Under the pieces are notes generated by a model that saw only the letters and a program-made list of their open reading frames with translations, did no database searches and was not told where the DNA came from. The translations under genes and the position numbers were made by a program. Below, piece after piece: positions 28,011 through 37,747 of a stretch of 64,000 nucleotides of DNA (the stretch's first letter is position 1; each line of letters opens with the position of its first letter). The stretch covers positions 248,001-312,000 of the forward strand of contig NZ_JACYXJ010000006.1 in the NCBI RefSeq assembly GCF_014842925.1, written 5' to 3'. Source of the stretch: Roseibium polysiphoniae. Lineage in GTDB: Bacteria > Pseudomonadota > Alphaproteobacteria > Rhizobiales > Stappiaceae.

Positions 28011-28486
28011 CAGAAAACAATCAGGTTACGATCTATACGGATGGTGCTTGCTCAGGAAACCCTGGGCCTGGCGGTTGGGGCGCCATTTTGCGCTTTGGCG
28101 AGCATGAACGGGAACTGTGTGGCGGCGAAGGCTCGACAACAAACAACCGCATGGAACTGACGGCGGCCATCGAAGCTCTGAATGCCCTCAAGCGCCCCTG
28201 CGCAGTCGATCTTTACACCGACAGCACCTATGTGCGCAGCGGCATCAAGGAGTGGATGGCTGGCTGGAAGCGCAAGAACTGGCGCACCGCGGCCAACAAA
28301 CCAGTCAAAAATGTGGAGCTATGGCAGGCTCTGGATGAAGCGCGTCAACGCCATGACGTGACCTGGCATTGGGTCAAGGGGCATGCGGGTCATCCCGACA
28401 ACGAACGTGCCGACGAACTCGCGCGCAAGGGAATGGCTCCTTACAAGCCTGGCTATTCCGGCGACGAAGAAGGGTCAGACACATGA
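28007..28486 (+). CDS. rnhA: Ribonuclease HI
   Basis: The 159-residue enzyme cuts RNA in RNA-DNA hybrids. The four acidic catalytic residues are Asp12 ([12 protein letters not shown]), Glu50 ([10 protein letters not shown]), Asp72 (LYTDSTYV) and Asp136 (NERADELA), and the flexible-loop His is in KGHAGH. It overlaps thrB by 4 bp and the lipid kinase start by 4 bp, so the operon is tightly coupled. Confidence 0.97.
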   Translation: MTENNQVTIYTDGACSGNPGPGGWGAILRFGEHERELCGGEGSTTNNRMELTAAIEALNALKRPCAVDLYTDSTYVRSGIKEWMAGWKRKNWRTAANKPVKNVELWQALDEARQRHDVTWHWVKGHAGHPDNERADELARKGMAPYKPGYSGDEEGSDT

Positions 28487-29409
28487 GACCCCTCTGGTCC
28501 CCCTCCCATGCGCTGCCTGACCTCGCGCCCGAGGCGAAGGGCAAGACCGTCCTCATCCTCGCCAATCCGACAAGCGGTGGGTACAATCCACGCAAGCTCG
28601 AGAAAATCCAGTCTTATCTGACGGAGGCCGGTTGCCGCGTCACGCTGAGGTTGACGACGCATGCGGGCGAGATCGGCGAGGTTGCGGCCGATCCGCGTCT
28701 TGCCGTGAACGTCCTGGCGATTGCCGGCGGCGACGGCTCCGTCAATGATGCGATCGCCGGTTTTCAGACCAACCCGGCGGCTCCCGACCTTGCGGTGATC
28801 CCATGCGGCACGGCCAATGTGCTCGCCCACGAGCTGGGCCTGCCCAGCCGTCCGGCTGCAATTGCACGGGCGATTCTGAACCACCGTACCCAGCCGCTGC
28901 ACTTTGGGCTTGCGAACGGCCACCCGTTCATCCTGATGGCTTCCGCCGGATTTGATGCAGAAGTGGTTCACGGCATTTCGCTGGCGTTGAAGCGGAAATT
29001 CGGCAAACTCGCCTATGTTTTTACTGCGCTGAAAATCGGCATGAGCCGCGAAAGCTCCGATATCAATGTGGATGTGGACGGACAGAAGTTCACCGGCAAG
29101 CTTGTGGTGGCCACAAACGGCCGGTTTTACGGTGGGCCCTTCGTGGTCTGCCCCGATGCGTCCGTAACGACCCATGGGCTGCACGTTCTTGTGCTTCGAA
29201 AAGACGATCCCGTCTCTGCCGTCCGGTTTGGCCTCGCACTCTTGATGGGGCGGGTACACAAAGCCAAGGGCGTAACGGTGACGGCATTCGAAAAAGCCCG
29301 TTTTTTCGCGAAGAGACCTGTGGCCGTGCAGATCGATGGTGATGCCTTCGGCACAACACCCGTGATGATCGAGGCGGCCAAAGACGAATTGGCTATCGTC
29401 GTACCCTGA
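28483..29409 (+). CDS. Diacylglycerol kinase family (YegS-like) lipid kinase
   Basis: The 308-residue protein has the DAGK catalytic domain with [13 protein letters not shown] near the N-terminus and the ATP-binding [12 protein letters not shown]. The C-terminal beta-rich domain ends in QIDGDAFG. Such proteins phosphorylate diacylglycerol, sphingoid bases or phosphatidylglycerol; the substrate is not resolvable. The start is ATG 28483, overlapping the rnhA stop. Confidence 0.9.
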   Translation: MRPLWSPSHALPDLAPEAKGKTVLILANPTSGGYNPRKLEKIQSYLTEAGCRVTLRLTTHAGEIGEVAADPRLAVNVLAIAGGDGSVNDAIAGFQTNPAAPDLAVIPCGTANVLAHELGLPSRPAAIARAILNHRTQPLHFGLANGHPFILMASAGFDAEVVHGISLALKRKFGKLAYVFTALKIGMSRESSDINVDVDGQKFTGKLVVATNGRFYGGPFVVCPDASVTTHGLHVLVLRKDDPVSAVRFGLALLMGRVHKAKGVTVTAFEKARFFAKRPVAVQIDGDAFGTTPVMIEAAKDELAIVVP

Positions 29410-29480
29410 AGACTATTCCTGTTCAGGCCTTCTGAACATCACCGCCGGCTAGACCGTCTGTGGTGCTCACAAGTCTTACC

Positions 29481-32420
29481 TCAAGCAGGCTCGGTCTCGG
29501 CCGGAATGCTGCGGAGCAACTTGGTTGCCTCGTCGGCCGACATGGCCTGTCCAAAGAAGTAGCCCTGAGCATATTCGCAGCCAAGCTGGTAGAGCTCCAG
29601 CGCATCGGCCTCGTTCTCTGCGCCTTCAGCGACCACTGACATGCCCAGGTCATGCCCCATCGCCACGATGGACCTCAGCAAGACCGGGCGAGCGGACTGA
29701 CCGTCAGCTTTTACAAACGACTGGTCGATCTTGATCGTGTCGAACGGAAAGCGTTGCAGATAGGACAGGGATGAATGGCCGGTGCCGAAGTCATCGAGTG
29801 ACAGGCCCGCGCCCAGTGCCCGCAACCGCTCAAGGACCTTTGCCGAATACTCCGGATTGGACATCACGAGAGACTCGGTGAGTTCGAGCTTGAGGGTCCC
29901 AGGGGCCAGTGAAAGGCGCGAGAGAATGGCCTTCACTTCGTTGATCAGGTCATGCTTGAGCAGTTGGCGCGACGACATGTTGATGCTGGCAAACAGCGGC
30001 TTGGACATCTTGATTTCGCGCTGCCAGAAGGCAAGCTGAGCGGCCCCCTTTTCCATCATGTAAGTGCCGAGTTCGTTGATCAGTCCGGACTGTTCGGCAA
30101 TCGGTATGAATTCAGACGGCGCAATCTTGCCACGCTTTGGATGTGTCCAGCGCGCAAGGACCTCAAATCCTGCGATGGATTGATCTTCAAGACGCACGAT
30201 CGGCTGGAAGAAGACGCCGAGCGCCTCCTTCTTAATCGCCTCGCGGAGGTCCGCTTCCATGTCGACAACGTTTTTGCCCAGGGGCCGCAGGATCGGCCTG
30301 AAGACCTCCTGCCTGTCGCCGCCCAGCCGCTTGGCATGATTAAGGGCGATCTCAGCGTTGGTGACCAGGTCCTCAACGCTCTGCTTTTCGCCCTCATACA
30401 GCGCTATGCCGACAGAACAGGTCAGGAAGATTTCGCGATCACCGAAGGTGATGGGCGCGCGCACGGCCTTGCGCAGGGAATCTGCCAAGGTCACCACGCG
30501 ATCCGGTTCTTGCTCGGACAGGAGCACAAGGCCATACTGGTCGCCACTCAGCCGGGAAAGCGCGTCCTGCTGTCCAACGAGACGCCCTAGACGACGCGCC
30601 ACAGTCAAGAGAATGCTGTCGCCAGCAGACAGGCCAATGCTGTCGTTGACCTGCTTGAAGCGGTCGAGGTTGATGACCAGAACTGCCGGCTTACCGCTGC
30701 CTTCGGCGCGCGAGCGCGCCAGAGCCATCCTCAGCCTATCCATAAACAGTTCGCGGTTGGGCAGGCCGGTCAGATTGTCGTGGACCGCGTCATGAAGAAG
30801 GCGTTCCTCGGCGGTGCGTTCTTCGGTGATATCGAGGAGCGTTCCGACACAGCGGATGACTTCACCATCCGACCCGACAATCGGACGCGCGCGCAGACGG
30901 AACCAGCGGAAATGGCCATCCTCAGATCTCAGCCGGAAGTTTTGCTGCACCCTGCCACGTCGCTGGTCGATGACGGCGTCGAGCGTCGCGCGGAAACGAT
31001 CCCGGTCCTGAGGGTGCAGGATCTCAAGCCAATCCCTTGCCGCACCATCCAGAGTTCCGTGGCGCAGGCCGAGCAGGTCTTCGACTTCGTTGCCGGTAAA
31101 GATCCGGTCCCGGTCCACATCCCAGTCCCAGATGATGTCTCCTGACCCGGTCAGCGCCAGAGCGCGGCGCTCCACATCAGAGATCAGGCCCTGGGCAATC
31201 GCACCGCCGGCGAAAGCATGCTGCATGACCGTGAATCCGATCAGCAGCACGATAAGCACAAGCCCGCCACCTAGGGCCGGCTGAACGATGTCATTTGCCA
31301 GGCCGCCTGTCACCGTCAGCGCCGCGCCGATCAGCCAGGCGATCAGCAGGAACCATGTGGGGATGAGCATGATGGCCCGGTCATAGCCCTGGAAGGCGAG
31401 CAACATGACCGTCGCGAAGCCGAGAACGCCGATGATGCCAAGCGACAGGCGCGCGATACCGGCTGCAATCGAAGGATCCCAGACCGCCACGCCCAGAAGC
31501 CCAAGAAGAAGCACCAAGGTCGTCAGCGCCAGGTGGCTGTAATGAATGTTCCAGCGGTTCAGGTTCAAATAGGCGTAGAGGAAAATGATCAAGCTTGCTG
31601 CCAGCATCACTTCGGCGCAAGCGCGGTAGAGCTGATCATCACCCTGGGTCAAATTGAAAACACGGCTGAAGAAACCGAAATCGATGCACAGATAGGCCAG
31701 CACTGCCCAGGCAAGCGAGGCGGTCGCCGGAAACATGACCGTTCCCTTGACCACGAAGAGTATCGTCAGAAAGAGCGCGAGAAGACCCGAAATACCAAGG
31801 ATAATGCCTCGGTAGAGCGTGTAGGCGTTGATCGTTTCCTTGTAGGTGTCAGGCTCCCACAGCCGGAATTGCGGAAGATCCGGCGTTGTCATCTCAGCCA
31901 CGAAAGTGACGATGGCGCCAGGGTCGAGCGTGATGAGGAACACATCCGCTTCGAGACTTTTCTGGCGCTCAGGCGCAATGCCCTGGCTTGGCGTGATCGA
32001 CGCGATCCGGGAGGAGCCGAGATCCGGCCAGAACAGGCGGGATCCAACGAGCTGGAAGAAGGGCGCAACCAGAAGCCTGTCGATCTGCTCGTCGCTGGTG
32101 TTCGTCAGAGCAAAGACCGCCCAGTCCGTGTTGCTCGCATCCCTCGATGATACTTCGATCCGTCGAACAATACCGTCTGCACCGGGCGCAGTGGACACCT
32201 GAATTCGGGGACCTGTGCCGGCGTGAATCTCAATCGCATTCGTCAGATCGAGGGCATCCACGTCAAGTGGGACCTGGATTGGTTCGACGGCGCGTGCGTG
32301 ATTGGCTGCGAGGATACCCAGCAGCGCAATCAACAATACAGCGAGGCTTTTTACTGCGCCTCCAAGCTGTTCCGGTATCACATTCCACATGGGGCGAAGA
32401 AGTACCGGGTTGCGTTGCAT
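29481..32420 (-). CDS. 7TM sensor-PAS-GGDEF(degenerate)-EAL protein
   Basis: The 979-residue membrane protein has a signal anchor (about 24-42), a periplasmic domain (45-200), seven membrane helices (about 203-405), a PAS domain (420-535), a GGDEF domain (545-705) and an EAL domain (725-970), the 7TMR-DISM architecture. The cyclase motif is SGDQY at 625-629, so cyclase activity is unlikely. The EAL domain keeps E-V-L (753-755), Asn814, Glu846, DDFGTG (876-881), Lys897 and Glu932, so c-di-GMP phosphodiesterase activity is plausible. It likely links a periplasmic cue to c-di-GMP breakdown. It lies directly downstream of a GNAT gene. Confidence 0.93.
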   Translation of the reverse strand: MQRNPVLLRPMWNVIPEQLGGAVKSLAVLLIALLGILAANHARAVEPIQVPLDVDALDLTNAIEIHAGTGPRIQVSTAPGADGIVRRIEVSSRDASNTDWAVFALTNTSDEQIDRLLVAPFFQLVGSRLFWPDLGSSRIASITPSQGIAPERQKSLEADVFLITLDPGAIVTFVAEMTTPDLPQFRLWEPDTYKETINAYTLYRGIILGISGLLALFLTILFVVKGTVMFPATASLAWAVLAYLCIDFGFFSRVFNLTQGDDQLYRACAEVMLAASLIIFLYAYLNLNRWNIHYSHLALTTLVLLLGLLGVAVWDPSIAAGIARLSLGIIGVLGFATVMLLAFQGYDRAIMLIPTWFLLIAWLIGAALTVTGGLANDIVQPALGGGLVLIVLLIGFTVMQHAFAGGAIAQGLISDVERRALALTGSGDIIWDWDVDRDRIFTGNEVEDLLGLRHGTLDGAARDWLEILHPQDRDRFRATLDAVIDQRRGRVQQNFRLRSEDGHFRWFRLRARPIVGSDGEVIRCVGTLLDITEERTAEERLLHDAVHDNLTGLPNRELFMDRLRMALARSRAEGSGKPAVLVINLDRFKQVNDSIGLSAGDSILLTVARRLGRLVGQQDALSRLSGDQYGLVLLSEQEPDRVVTLADSLRKAVRAPITFGDREIFLTCSVGIALYEGEKQSVEDLVTNAEIALNHAKRLGGDRQEVFRPILRPLGKNVVDMEADLREAIKKEALGVFFQPIVRLEDQSIAGFEVLARWTHPKRGKIAPSEFIPIAEQSGLINELGTYMMEKGAAQLAFWQREIKMSKPLFASINMSSRQLLKHDLINEVKAILSRLSLAPGTLKLELTESLVMSNPEYSAKVLERLRALGAGLSLDDFGTGHSSLSYLQRFPFDTIKIDQSFVKADGQSARPVLLRSIVAMGHDLGMSVVAEGAENEADALELYQLGCEYAQGYFFGQAMSADEATKLLRSIPAETEPA

Positions 32421-32421
32421 G

Positions 32422-33060
32422 TCACAAGAATTCTTTCAGCTTGCCCCCGTAAGAAAGCGGAAGCGCGGAGCGTTTTTTGGCATGATCTTCGGCCAGGCAG
32501 GCGAACAGTATGTGATCCTGCCAAGTCCCGTTAATCAATAGATAATTGCGTGCATACCCTTCGCGCTCAAATCCGGCTTTTTGAAGAAGACGGATTGAGG
32601 CTTCATTGGATGGCAGGCAGGCCGCTTCAATCCGATGCAGACCAAGATCATTGAAGCAAAATGGCAGGATGGCGGAGACCGCCGCGGACATGTGGCCCTT
32701 GCCAGCATGCGCGGCGCCCATCCAGTAGCCGAGCGTCACACACTGGCTGACACCGCGGCGGATGTTCGACAGGGTCAACCCGCCAAGAATTTCATCGGTT
32801 CGCGCGCAGAACAAAAGAAATGGTTGGCTACGCCCATCCCGTCGGTCGCGGGCATAGCGCCGCAAACGGCGGCGAAAGCCTGCCTTTGTCAGGTCGTCTG
32901 CAGGCCAGATCGGCTCCCAAGGGCTGAGAAAGGTGCGGCTTTCTGCGCGCAACTTGGCCCATTGGCGGAAATCGGTCATGACCGGCGGACGCAAATAATG
33001 TCCGTCGGTCTCGATACGCGGATCGGTATCCAGGGAAAGCACGGGTCGCAACAAAGACAT
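32422..33060 (-). CDS. RimJ/RimL-type GNAT acetyltransferase
   Basis: The 212-residue GNAT shows YLRPPVMTDFRQWAKLR at the start, the acetyl-CoA loop region YWMGAAHAGKGHMSAAV, and the family segment GLHRIEAACLPSNEASIRLLQKAGFEREG, in part. This resembles RimJ/RimL ribosomal-protein or amino-acid N-acetyltransferases. ATG 33060 has GGGGAGG upstream. It is in the thrC-M16-GNAT series, with the GGDEF/EAL gene starting immediately after it. Confidence 0.9.
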   Translation of the reverse strand: MSLLRPVLSLDTDPRIETDGHYLRPPVMTDFRQWAKLRAESRTFLSPWEPIWPADDLTKAGFRRRLRRYARDRRDGRSQPFLLFCARTDEILGGLTLSNIRRGVSQCVTLGYWMGAAHAGKGHMSAAVSAILPFCFNDLGLHRIEAACLPSNEASIRLLQKAGFEREGYARNYLLINGTWQDHILFACLAEDHAKKRSALPLSYGGKLKEFL

Positions 33061-33085
33061 GGCTGCCTCCCCTCTTTTGTCCTTA

Positions 33086-34399
33086 CTACATTGCGCCTGC
33101 TGCTTGGCCGGCAACCTGCTTTGCGGACAGAGGCTCTGATCCAGCGAGGCGGCTGGCGAGCTCGTCAACATTCATCAATGTATCCACTGGCCCCACGGCT
33201 GTCAGCGTCGGTGTCGAATCAACGAAGGTTTCCCGCGCCACCCGGCGAATATCCTCAACGGTCACCGCATCGATCTTGTCTGACACTTCCTCGATGCTGA
33301 GAATGCGGCCATGGACCAGGATCTGGCGGGCGATCTGTCCCGCCCGTGCCGCCGGGCTTTCAAGTGCCATCATAAGGCCCGCGCGGATCTGTGCTCTGGA
33401 ACGTGCGACTTCCTGGTCGGTGATGGTTTCGCCGGCCGTTTTCAGCTCATCGACAATGACAGGCATCAAGGCGGCGATGTCTTCGCGACTGGTCGCGGCA
33501 TGCAGACCGAAAAGACCCGTGTCCGAGAACGCCCAGTGGAAGGAGTATATCGCGTAGCATAACCCGCGCTTTTCCCGAATTTCCTGGAAAAGGCGCGACG
33601 ACATGCCTCCGCCCAGGACGGACGCCAGGATCTGGATCGCATAATAATCCTTCGACTTGTAAGGTCGTCCCTCGAAGCCGATCAGGATCTGGGCCTCCAT
33701 CAGGTCCTTTGTCAGCCGTTGCTCTCCGCCCTTGTAGAGAGCTGGCGTTTCAGCCTGGGCAGGTGACGACGGAATGGATTTGAACTTCTCTTCCGCAAAG
33801 CGAACCAGTTCGTCATGATCGACGGCACCGGCTGCTGACAGGACCATGTCAGGCCCGCGATACCGGTCAACCAGATACTTGTTCAGGGCGTCGTGAGAGA
33901 AGCCCTTGACGGTCTCCGGCGTTCCAAGAATGGGTCGGCCCAACGCCTGATCCGGCCAGGCAGCCTCCTGAAACAAATCAAAGGCGCGATCTTCGGGGGA
34001 ATCATAGGCAGCGCCAATTTCCTGAAGGATGACATGCTGTTCACGCACCAGCTCATCCTTGTCGAAGGTCGAGTTCTGCAGAATATCAGCCAGTAGATCG
34101 ACTGCGAGTGGCAGATCCTCGGCGAGAATACGGGCATAGTAATTGGTATGCTCGATGCTGGTGGAGGCGTTCAGCTCCCCACCGACAGCCTCGATCTGCT
34201 CGGCAATTTCACGCGCTGTGCGAGACAGGGTTCCCTTGAAAGCCATGTGCTCAAGCAGATGGGTGATACCGTTCTGCTCACTCGTTTCGGCGCGGGACCC
34301 GGTGCGCACCCAGACGCCAAGCGCAACCGTCTTCAGATGCGGCATCTCGTCGGTCACCACGGTCAGGCCGTTCGACAGTTTCGTTATACGTACCTGCAT
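33086..34399 (-). CDS. M16 (pitrilysin/processing-peptidase-like) zinc peptidase
   Basis: The 437-residue protein has the inverted zinc motif HLLEH (47-51, in GITHLLEHMAFKGT) and the downstream helix with the third ligand (ELVREQHVILQEIGAAYD). Two M16 domains are present, with GGGMSSRLFQEIREKRGLCYAI in the second, shortened here. These are relatives of mitochondrial processing peptidase beta. The start is ATG 34399, directly after the thrC stop. The thrC-M16 pairing is conserved in Rhizobiales. Confidence 0.94.
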   Translation of the reverse strand: MQVRITKLSNGLTVVTDEMPHLKTVALGVWVRTGSRAETSEQNGITHLLEHMAFKGTLSRTAREIAEQIEAVGGELNASTSIEHTNYYARILAEDLPLAVDLLADILQNSTFDKDELVREQHVILQEIGAAYDSPEDRAFDLFQEAAWPDQALGRPILGTPETVKGFSHDALNKYLVDRYRGPDMVLSAAGAVDHDELVRFAEEKFKSIPSSPAQAETPALYKGGEQRLTKDLMEAQILIGFEGRPYKSKDYYAIQILASVLGGGMSSRLFQEIREKRGLCYAIYSFHWAFSDTGLFGLHAATSREDIAALMPVIVDELKTAGETITDQEVARSRAQIRAGLMMALESPAARAGQIARQILVHGRILSIEEVSDKIDAVTVEDIRRVARETFVDSTPTLTAVGPVDTLMNVDELASRLAGSEPLSAKQVAGQAAGAM

Positions 34400-34401
34400 G
34401 G

Positions 34402-35808
34402 TCAAACCCCGCTATGCACGGCGCGGGCATGCTCTTCGATGTGGCGTTCAACTGCATCCTGCTCCGCGGGCAGGATTTCCTGGCGTTCTTCTGCACTCAT
34501 CATCGGCTGGAGTTCGGGTGGAAGAGCAGGTCGCACACCACAAGCCGCCTCGACAGCATCCGGGAACTTCGCCGGATGCGCAGTGCCCAGGATGATCATC
34601 GGCGTTTCGCCGCTGTCATGCGCCTTGGCAACATGGACACCAATCGCCGTATGCGGATCCAACAGATAACCGCTTTGTTTCAGAACGCTGTCGATGGTCT
34701 CGGCGGTTTCCGCCTCATTGCAGCGCCCGGCAAGGAATTTCTCCCGCATGGCCGCGAGAGGGCCGTCTTCGATGGTGAAGCTGCCTGACTGTGTCAGCTG
34801 GTTCATCATGCGGCGTACAGCGCTGCCATCGCGGCCACTGACTTCGCTCAACAGTCGCTCGAAGTTCGACGAAATCTGAATGTCCATCGACGGCGCACTG
34901 GTTGCGGTCACACCGCGCATTTCGTAACGGCCTGTCTCCAATGCCCTTGCGAGAATGTCGTTCACATTCGTGGCGACGACCAGCTTCTCGACCGGCAGCC
35001 CCATCTGCATGGCCGCATAACCCGCAAAGATGTCGCCGAAGTTCCCGGTTGGAACGGTGAAAGACACCTTGCGATGCGGTGCGCCGAGGGCAACCCCGGA
35101 CACAAAATAGTAGACGATCTGGGCCAGAATTCGCGCCCAGTTGATGGAGTTCACGCCTGAAAGCGCAACCCGGTCGCGAAAGCCGAAGTTGTTGAACATG
35201 CCCTTCACGATGGACTGACAATCATCGAAGTTGCCGGTCAGAGCCAAAGCATGGACATTCGCCTCTGTCGGCGTCGTCATCTGCCGGCGCTGCACCGGTG
35301 ACACGCGCCCATCCGGGAACAGAATGAAAATGTCTGTCCGGTCGCGCCCACGAAACGCCTCGATCGCCGCACCGCCGGTATCCCCGGAGGTTGCGCCAAC
35401 GATGGTCGCTCTCAGTCCCTTTTTGGTCAGGACATGGTCCATCATGCGGCCAAGCAGCTGCATTGCCACGTCCTTGAAGGCCAGCGTCGGACCATGGAAA
35501 AGTTCGAGGACAAAGCTGTTGGCGCCGATCTGGACCAGTGGCGTAACGGCCTCATGCCGGAACCCGGCATAGGCGTCACGAATCATATCGCCTAGTTCCT
35601 GATCAGAAATCTCGCCGGCCACAAACGGCTGAATCACCTCATAGGCGACGTCTGCGTAGGGCATTCCAGCAAAGGACGCGATCTTGTCGGCGTCGAACGT
35701 GGGCCATGTTTCGGGGAGATAGAGGCCGCCATCGCGCGCCAGTCCCTGCAAGAGAACCTCGGAAAAGCCGAGAACAGGTGCTTCGCCGCGCGTACTGAAG
35801 TATTTCAC
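34402..35808 (-). CDS. thrC: Threonine synthase
   Basis: The 468-residue PLP enzyme converts phosphohomoserine to threonine. The PLP lysine is in GPTLAFKDVAMQLLG, preceded by MKYFSTRGEAPVLGF, the typical N-terminus, and the phosphate-binding ATSGDTGGAAIEAF. The start is GTG 35808 with GGAGG about 10 nt upstream. The leader is short, and I see no Thr/Ile-rich peptide. Confidence 0.96.
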   Translation of the reverse strand: MKYFSTRGEAPVLGFSEVLLQGLARDGGLYLPETWPTFDADKIASFAGMPYADVAYEVIQPFVAGEISDQELGDMIRDAYAGFRHEAVTPLVQIGANSFVLELFHGPTLAFKDVAMQLLGRMMDHVLTKKGLRATIVGATSGDTGGAAIEAFRGRDRTDIFILFPDGRVSPVQRRQMTTPTEANVHALALTGNFDDCQSIVKGMFNNFGFRDRVALSGVNSINWARILAQIVYYFVSGVALGAPHRKVSFTVPTGNFGDIFAGYAAMQMGLPVEKLVVATNVNDILARALETGRYEMRGVTATSAPSMDIQISSNFERLLSEVSGRDGSAVRRMMNQLTQSGSFTIEDGPLAAMREKFLAGRCNEAETAETIDSVLKQSGYLLDPHTAIGVHVAKAHDSGETPMIILGTAHPAKFPDAVEAACGVRPALPPELQPMMSAEERQEILPAEQDAVERHIEEHARAVHSGV

Positions 35809-35947
35809 CGCCCGATTGCCTCCAAACTGTCGTTACTCATCAAGCGTATTCGCCTTTGGCGCACCCTAGAGCAAACTTAGCCGGAATTAAAACAAAACCC
35901 TCGCCTGCAAACCGCCTTAAGCGTCGATTTGCAGCAGTCGGTCGCAA

Positions 35948-36529
35948 TCACGCGTGACCAGCAGTGCCGAATAACATGGCCGGATCGATGCCGATGGATT
36001 GCAAAGCTCTTTGCCACTTGTCGTCAAAAGTCGGATCAAACACCAGGTCCCGACTGGCTGGGCCGGTAAGCCAGCCATTTGCCTGGATCTCGCTTTCCAG
36101 CTGTCCGGGCGCCCATCCGGAATAGCCAAGTGCGAGCATTGCCTTCTCCGGACCGCGACCTTCGGCGAGAGCCTTCAGGATCTCCAGTGTCGCGGTCAGG
36201 CAAATTCCGTTGTCGATCTCAAGGGTCGACCTGTCCAACACGTAGTCATTCGTGTGCAGAACAAAGCCACGTTCCATTTCGACCGGGCCGCCCTTGTGGA
36301 CGTTCATTTCCCGAATTCTGGTGGGAAGGCGAATGGCGTTTTCGTCGTTCAGAATGTTGAGCTGAAAAAGCAGGTCCTCAAGACTGAGATGCCGCGCGAC
36401 CTGGTTGAGCACCAAACCCATGGCGCCCTGCTCCGTATGCGAGCAGACATAGATCACAGAATGATCGAAGCGTCCGTCATCCATGTTTGGCATGGCGATC
36501 AGAAACTGACCTTCGAGCGAATCCGTCAT
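35948..36529 (-). CDS. YqgE/AlgH family protein
   Basis: The 193-residue protein shows the family N-terminus LEGQFLIAMPNMDDGRFDHSVIYVC in part, followed by GAMGLVLNQ and ALGYSGWAPGQLESEI. ATG 36529 is chosen because AGGAG lies 6 nt upstream; earlier in-frame ATGs at 36556 and 36544 are weaker. Function is not well established; AlgH influences alginate regulation in Pseudomonas. Confidence 0.93.
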   Translation of the reverse strand: MTDSLEGQFLIAMPNMDDGRFDHSVIYVCSHTEQGAMGLVLNQVARHLSLEDLLFQLNILNDENAIRLPTRIREMNVHKGGPVEMERGFVLHTNDYVLDRSTLEIDNGICLTATLEILKALAEGRGPEKAMLALGYSGWAPGQLESEIQANGWLTGPASRDLVFDPTFDDKWQRALQSIGIDPAMLFGTAGHA

Positions 36530-36688
36530 TCCGTGCTCCTTCATGAAACCGATCATCGTTCCCTGTAGCCGGTCCCGCCAACTGGTCTCGCCGCTCTGCT
36601 CAAATCAAAGATCCAAAAGAGTACCCCGACTTTACCAAATTGTTAACGCCGGGATCTGCGGAATAGTATCATTGTGAGCACGCGCCAA

Positions 36689-36732
36689 GCTTGCGTGACC
36701 TCACCACCCTGTCACGCAGATATGACGCAAGC
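36689..36732 (+). promoter_or_regulatory. Overlapping alternative hairpins upstream of the DsbD-N-like gene
   Basis: The arm GCTTGCGTGAC (36689-36699) can pair either with GTCACGCA (36711-36718) or with ACGCAAGC (36725-36732). The two stems are 8 bp each and exclude each other. They lie 50 bp before the start codon. Confidence 0.35.
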
Positions 36733-36782
36733 AGGGCACGGCCAATGATGACGAACAGCCTCAGATCCGCTAGCAAAGAGGC

Positions 36783-37631
36783 ATGGTAAAACGACTGTTC
36801 ATAATACTCGCATTTTGTACGTCCCTGCCGTTCCTTGCCTCAGGTGCGGCCAGCGCTGCGGCAACCGAATGGGCAAGCGTCCACGGCGGCGCAGTGCGCC
36901 TGATTGCGTCCGGGCCGCTGCAGGATGGCACCTACAAGGCCGGCATCGAATTCTCGATGGAGCCAGGTTGGCACACCTACTGGCGTTTTCCGGGCGAGGC
37001 CGGCATTCCGCCGATGATCGACTTTGAAGCGTCGAAGAACCTGCAGAAAAGCGATGTCATGTTCCCTGCGCCCAGTCGCTACGACGACGGGTTTTCTAAT
37101 TCCATCGTTTATCATGATGCTGTTGTTCTGCCGGTGATCGTCACGCCTGAAAACGCCGGAGAGCCGGTTGATCTGTCTCTCTCCATGTTCTTCGGTATTT
37201 GCAAGGACATATGCGTGCCCGGCGATGCCAACCTGTCCTTGAGCCTTTCTCCGGACGACAAGACCGATGCGCTGGCGACAAAACTCATCGACCGCGATCT
37301 GGAACTTGTACCAGCTGCCATGAGCAATGCTGCTCCCAAGGTTCTCGGCCTTGATGCCAAGACCACCGACAAGGGTCACCAGTTCGTGATTACGGCCAAA
37401 GTCTCCGAAACCGACGAAATCGATCTTTTCGCGGAGGGGCCGGAAGGGTCCTACATTGCGCTTCCCGTTTTGCTTCAGCGCGATGGCACTCAGGCGACAT
37501 GGTCGCTGTCGTCGCGTGGCCTGGTGCAATCGGAGACGGGCTCGAGCCTTACCTTTGTGCTTGTCGACGGCCACACTGCTGTCGAAACCAAGATCGAAGT
37601 CCCGCCTGAGCTCCTTCCCAAGACGGATTAA
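36783..37631 (+). CDS. DsbD N-terminal-domain-like periplasmic protein
   Basis: The 282-residue protein has a cleavable signal peptide (to about residue 26, ASA-AAT). A thiol:disulfide interchange (DsbD-N/DsbC-like) domain follows, with the redox pair FFGICKDICVPGDANLSLSL, shortened. There is no membrane helix or thioredoxin domain, so it is a stand-alone alpha-domain protein, perhaps accepting electrons from a CcdA-type partner elsewhere. It is 116 bp from the peroxiredoxin gene. Confidence 0.85.
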   Translation: MVKRLFIILAFCTSLPFLASGAASAAATEWASVHGGAVRLIASGPLQDGTYKAGIEFSMEPGWHTYWRFPGEAGIPPMIDFEASKNLQKSDVMFPAPSRYDDGFSNSIVYHDAVVLPVIVTPENAGEPVDLSLSMFFGICKDICVPGDANLSLSLSPDDKTDALATKLIDRDLELVPAAMSNAAPKVLGLDAKTTDKGHQFVITAKVSETDEIDLFAEGPEGSYIALPVLLQRDGTQATWSLSSRGLVQSETGSSLTFVLVDGHTAVETKIEVPPELLPKTD

Positions 37632-37747
37632 ATTGGCCAACCGACCAACAAGTGCCGGTTGAGCTCTCGACGCCGCGGATGCAACGTCCTATTTGGTTAC
37701 GCGACAGCCCTCACATGGGGATGAGCGGCGAACATGGAGTGTGGTGA

